Below, one piece after another: positions 62,966-64,000 of a stretch of 64,000 nt of DNA. The notes under the pieces are model-generated. The model ran no database searches, was not told where the DNA came from, and saw only the letters and a list, made by a program, of their open reading frames with translations. The DNA is taken from positions 27,924-91,923 of the forward strand of contig NZ_JAUSRB010000003.1 of assembly GCF_030811595.1 (NCBI RefSeq), read 5' to 3'. How positions within the stretch are numbered: the stretch's first letter is position 1; each line of letters starts with the position of its first letter. The position numbers and the translations under genes are program-made. Source of the stretch: Streptosporangium brasiliense. Lineage in GTDB: Bacteria > Actinomycetota > Actinomycetes > Streptosporangiales > Streptosporangiaceae.

Positions 62966-63605
62966 CGAACGCGTCTCCAACCCCGACCTCGCCGGCTACG
63001 CCAGGGCCAACAGGGATGAGGTCTACCGGATGATCACCGGACATGACCCGAACAGCGTCCCCGAGCTGGTCCGCATCGCAGCCCGATCAGTCGGTGTCCC
63101 CCCCGGGGCCAGCAAGGCCGCGATCGCACGCGCCATCGCCCCCATCGTGGGCCGTGCCCCCCGTACGGTCGAACGCTGGATCACCCAGACCGGACGCCAG
63201 CGTATCCGAGCGCCCCAACCCGACGCCCTCAATGCTCTCCGTACAGTCGCAGACCGCGTACGAGCCACTCCCCAGGGACGCCGCCAGATCCTGGGAACCC
63301 GGCGTGAGTCACTGATGCGCAGCCGCGGCATGCGGATGTCAGGTACGGCGGTCTGCGGTCCGCTGAGCGCGGAGGCGCAATACCGCCGCAAACGCAGGTT
63401 CGACGACTACCACATTGACTCCGAGGTGGCAGGGAACACGATCGACGCCTGGCTCGCCAACGGAGAGGACGCCGCCTACAACGCCTTCAACCAGGGCTTT
63501 GCCCGAGCTTACGGCCTGACCGGCTGGGACGAAGAGGAAACCGAACCGGACTGGGTTTTCGAGGACATGAGCGGTCTGGACTTCAGAGCCGATATGACCA
63601 GCTGA
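62952..63605 (+). CDS. Tpg-like terminal protein or helix-turn-helix replication protein
   Basis: A 217-residue protein overlapping the polymerase gene by 14 bp. KAAIARAIAPIVGRAPRTVERWITQ is a helix-turn-helix close in form to the one in Streptomyces telomere terminal proteins (Tpg). SRGMRMSGTAVCGP and YRRKRRF recall their central region, and the acidic C-terminus (WVFEDMSGLDF) recalls the Tpg ending. In Streptomyces the tpg gene follows tap; here it follows a polymerase. If it is a terminal protein the replicon is linear. It could instead be a simple initiator or repressor; overall similarity is judged by eye only. Confidence 0.5.
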   Translation: MPRGDERVSNPDLAGYARANRDEVYRMITGHDPNSVPELVRIAARSVGVPPGASKAAIARAIAPIVGRAPRTVERWITQTGRQRIRAPQPDALNALRTVADRVRATPQGRRQILGTRRESLMRSRGMRMSGTAVCGPLSAEAQYRRKRRFDDYHIDSEVAGNTIDAWLANGEDAAYNAFNQGFARAYGLTGWDEEETEPDWVFEDMSGLDFRADMTS

Positions 63606-63661
63606 ACGCCGGATGAGCAACCACCTCGTCATGCCGTCACAGCCTTGAGACGTCCGGCGGT

Positions 63662-63717
63662 GCTGACCACCACCTGTCACCCGAACAGCGGTTCATGCGT
63701 GATGGGTGGTGGTCAGC
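63662..63717 (+). terminator. Inverted repeat after the Tpg-like gene
   Basis: GCTGACCACCACC (63662-63674) and its exact complement (63705-63717) with a 30-nt loop, 57 bp after the stop. A terminator is most likely. Confidence 0.6.
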
Positions 63718-64000
63718 CCGTGGGGGCTGGGATCGAATCAAAGTGGTCGCGATCGGGCTGGCTGGGGGTGCTCCTGCTTGGAGGATCGAATCAACCAGGC
63801 TCATAGGGCCGAGCAATCCGGGTCCTGACCAACACAGGCGATCACGTCACCGGATGGGCGCCGCATCGAGGTGTTAGACAGATGCGTTTAGTGGTTAACA
63901 GTATCAGTTTAATAATATAGTTGCATGTAACTTAGTTGATGAGCAGAGTCGATGCCGTAAAGCCCGCGAGCGGGCTTGGCCGTGAGGGGTATCGGTGCTG
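63718..64000. other. Right-edge non-coding region with repeats and AT-rich tract
   Basis: GGATCGAATCAA occurs at 63730-63741 and 63783-63794. An AT-rich tract lies near 63885-63950, followed by an AAGCCCGC/GCGGGCTT hairpin (63960-63977). It could be a promoter region for the next gene or part of an origin. Confidence 0.45.

Overview
The window is high-GC actinobacterial DNA (GTG/TTG starts, strong AGGAGG-type ribosome binding sites, Lsr2, TIGR03084/TIGR03086-type proteins, actinomycete-style ParA and ribbon-helix-helix partition proteins). It most resembles a filamentous actinomycete such as a Streptosporangiales or Streptomyces relative. No ribosomal, tRNA or other housekeeping genes are seen. 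Two blocks are present: a secondary-metabolite gene cluster (1 to about 51.2 kb, continuing past the left edge) and a plasmid-type replication and partition module (about 51.7 to 64 kb). The cluster therefore appears to sit beside, and perhaps on, an extrachromosomal or integrated replicon.

Cluster, left to right. At 0-12.3 kb are a truncated glycosyltransferase, a DinB/maleylpyruvate-isomerase-fold protein, an AlkD-type DNA glycosylase (candidate self-resistance), a catechol-type O-methyltransferase, a free-standing condensation enzyme, a molybdopterin oxidoreductase and two related P450s flanking a TIM-barrel protein. At 12.6-24.3 kb are a class III aminotransferase, an APC permease, an aromatic amino acid decarboxylase, an unrecognised flavoprotein-like enzyme, an OvoA-type 5-thiohistidine synthase/methyltransferase, a VOC protein and an FAD monooxygenase. 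At 25-28.4 kb are two tandem paralogous drug exporters. At 28.5-41.9 kb is a beta-tyrosine module: FAD halogenase, MIO tyrosine aminomutase very close to C-1027 SgcC4, a C-A-PCP NRPS, a free carrier protein, Nudix hydrolase, SgcJ/EcaC-family protein, two class-D flavin hydroxylases (one HpaB/SgcC-like) and prephenate dehydrogenase. At 42-50.5 kb are a second DinB-fold protein, another exporter, an AhpD-like protein, a GMC oxidoreductase with a small partner, an ECF/SigE-type sigma factor and a CPA2 antiporter.

Together the genes suggest assembly of a carrier-bound, chlorinated, hydroxylated and probably O-methylated beta-tyrosine, joined by the free condensation enzyme to a glycosylated core made outside the window. 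An enediyne-like or other DNA-damaging product is plausible given the SgcC4, SgcC and SgcJ relatives and the AlkD-type glycosylase, but no PKS lies in the window. A 16-bp motif (consensus GCAATTCAGAAGATGC) recurs in intergenic DNA from 1.1 to 51.2 kb and not beyond, suggesting one regulon that marks the cluster's extent.

Replicon module. Lsr2, a ParB-like protein, an extremely AT-rich island with an inverted repeat, ParA and ParB-like genes, a strong hairpin, an iteron array, a small ribbon-helix-helix-like protein, further direct repeats, then a 1679-residue protein fusing a CHC2 zinc finger, tandem TOPRIM domains, a helicase-type ATPase and a family-B DNA polymerase palm. It overlaps a gene whose architecture recalls telomere terminal proteins (Tpg). 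This last pair is the most unusual feature of the window.
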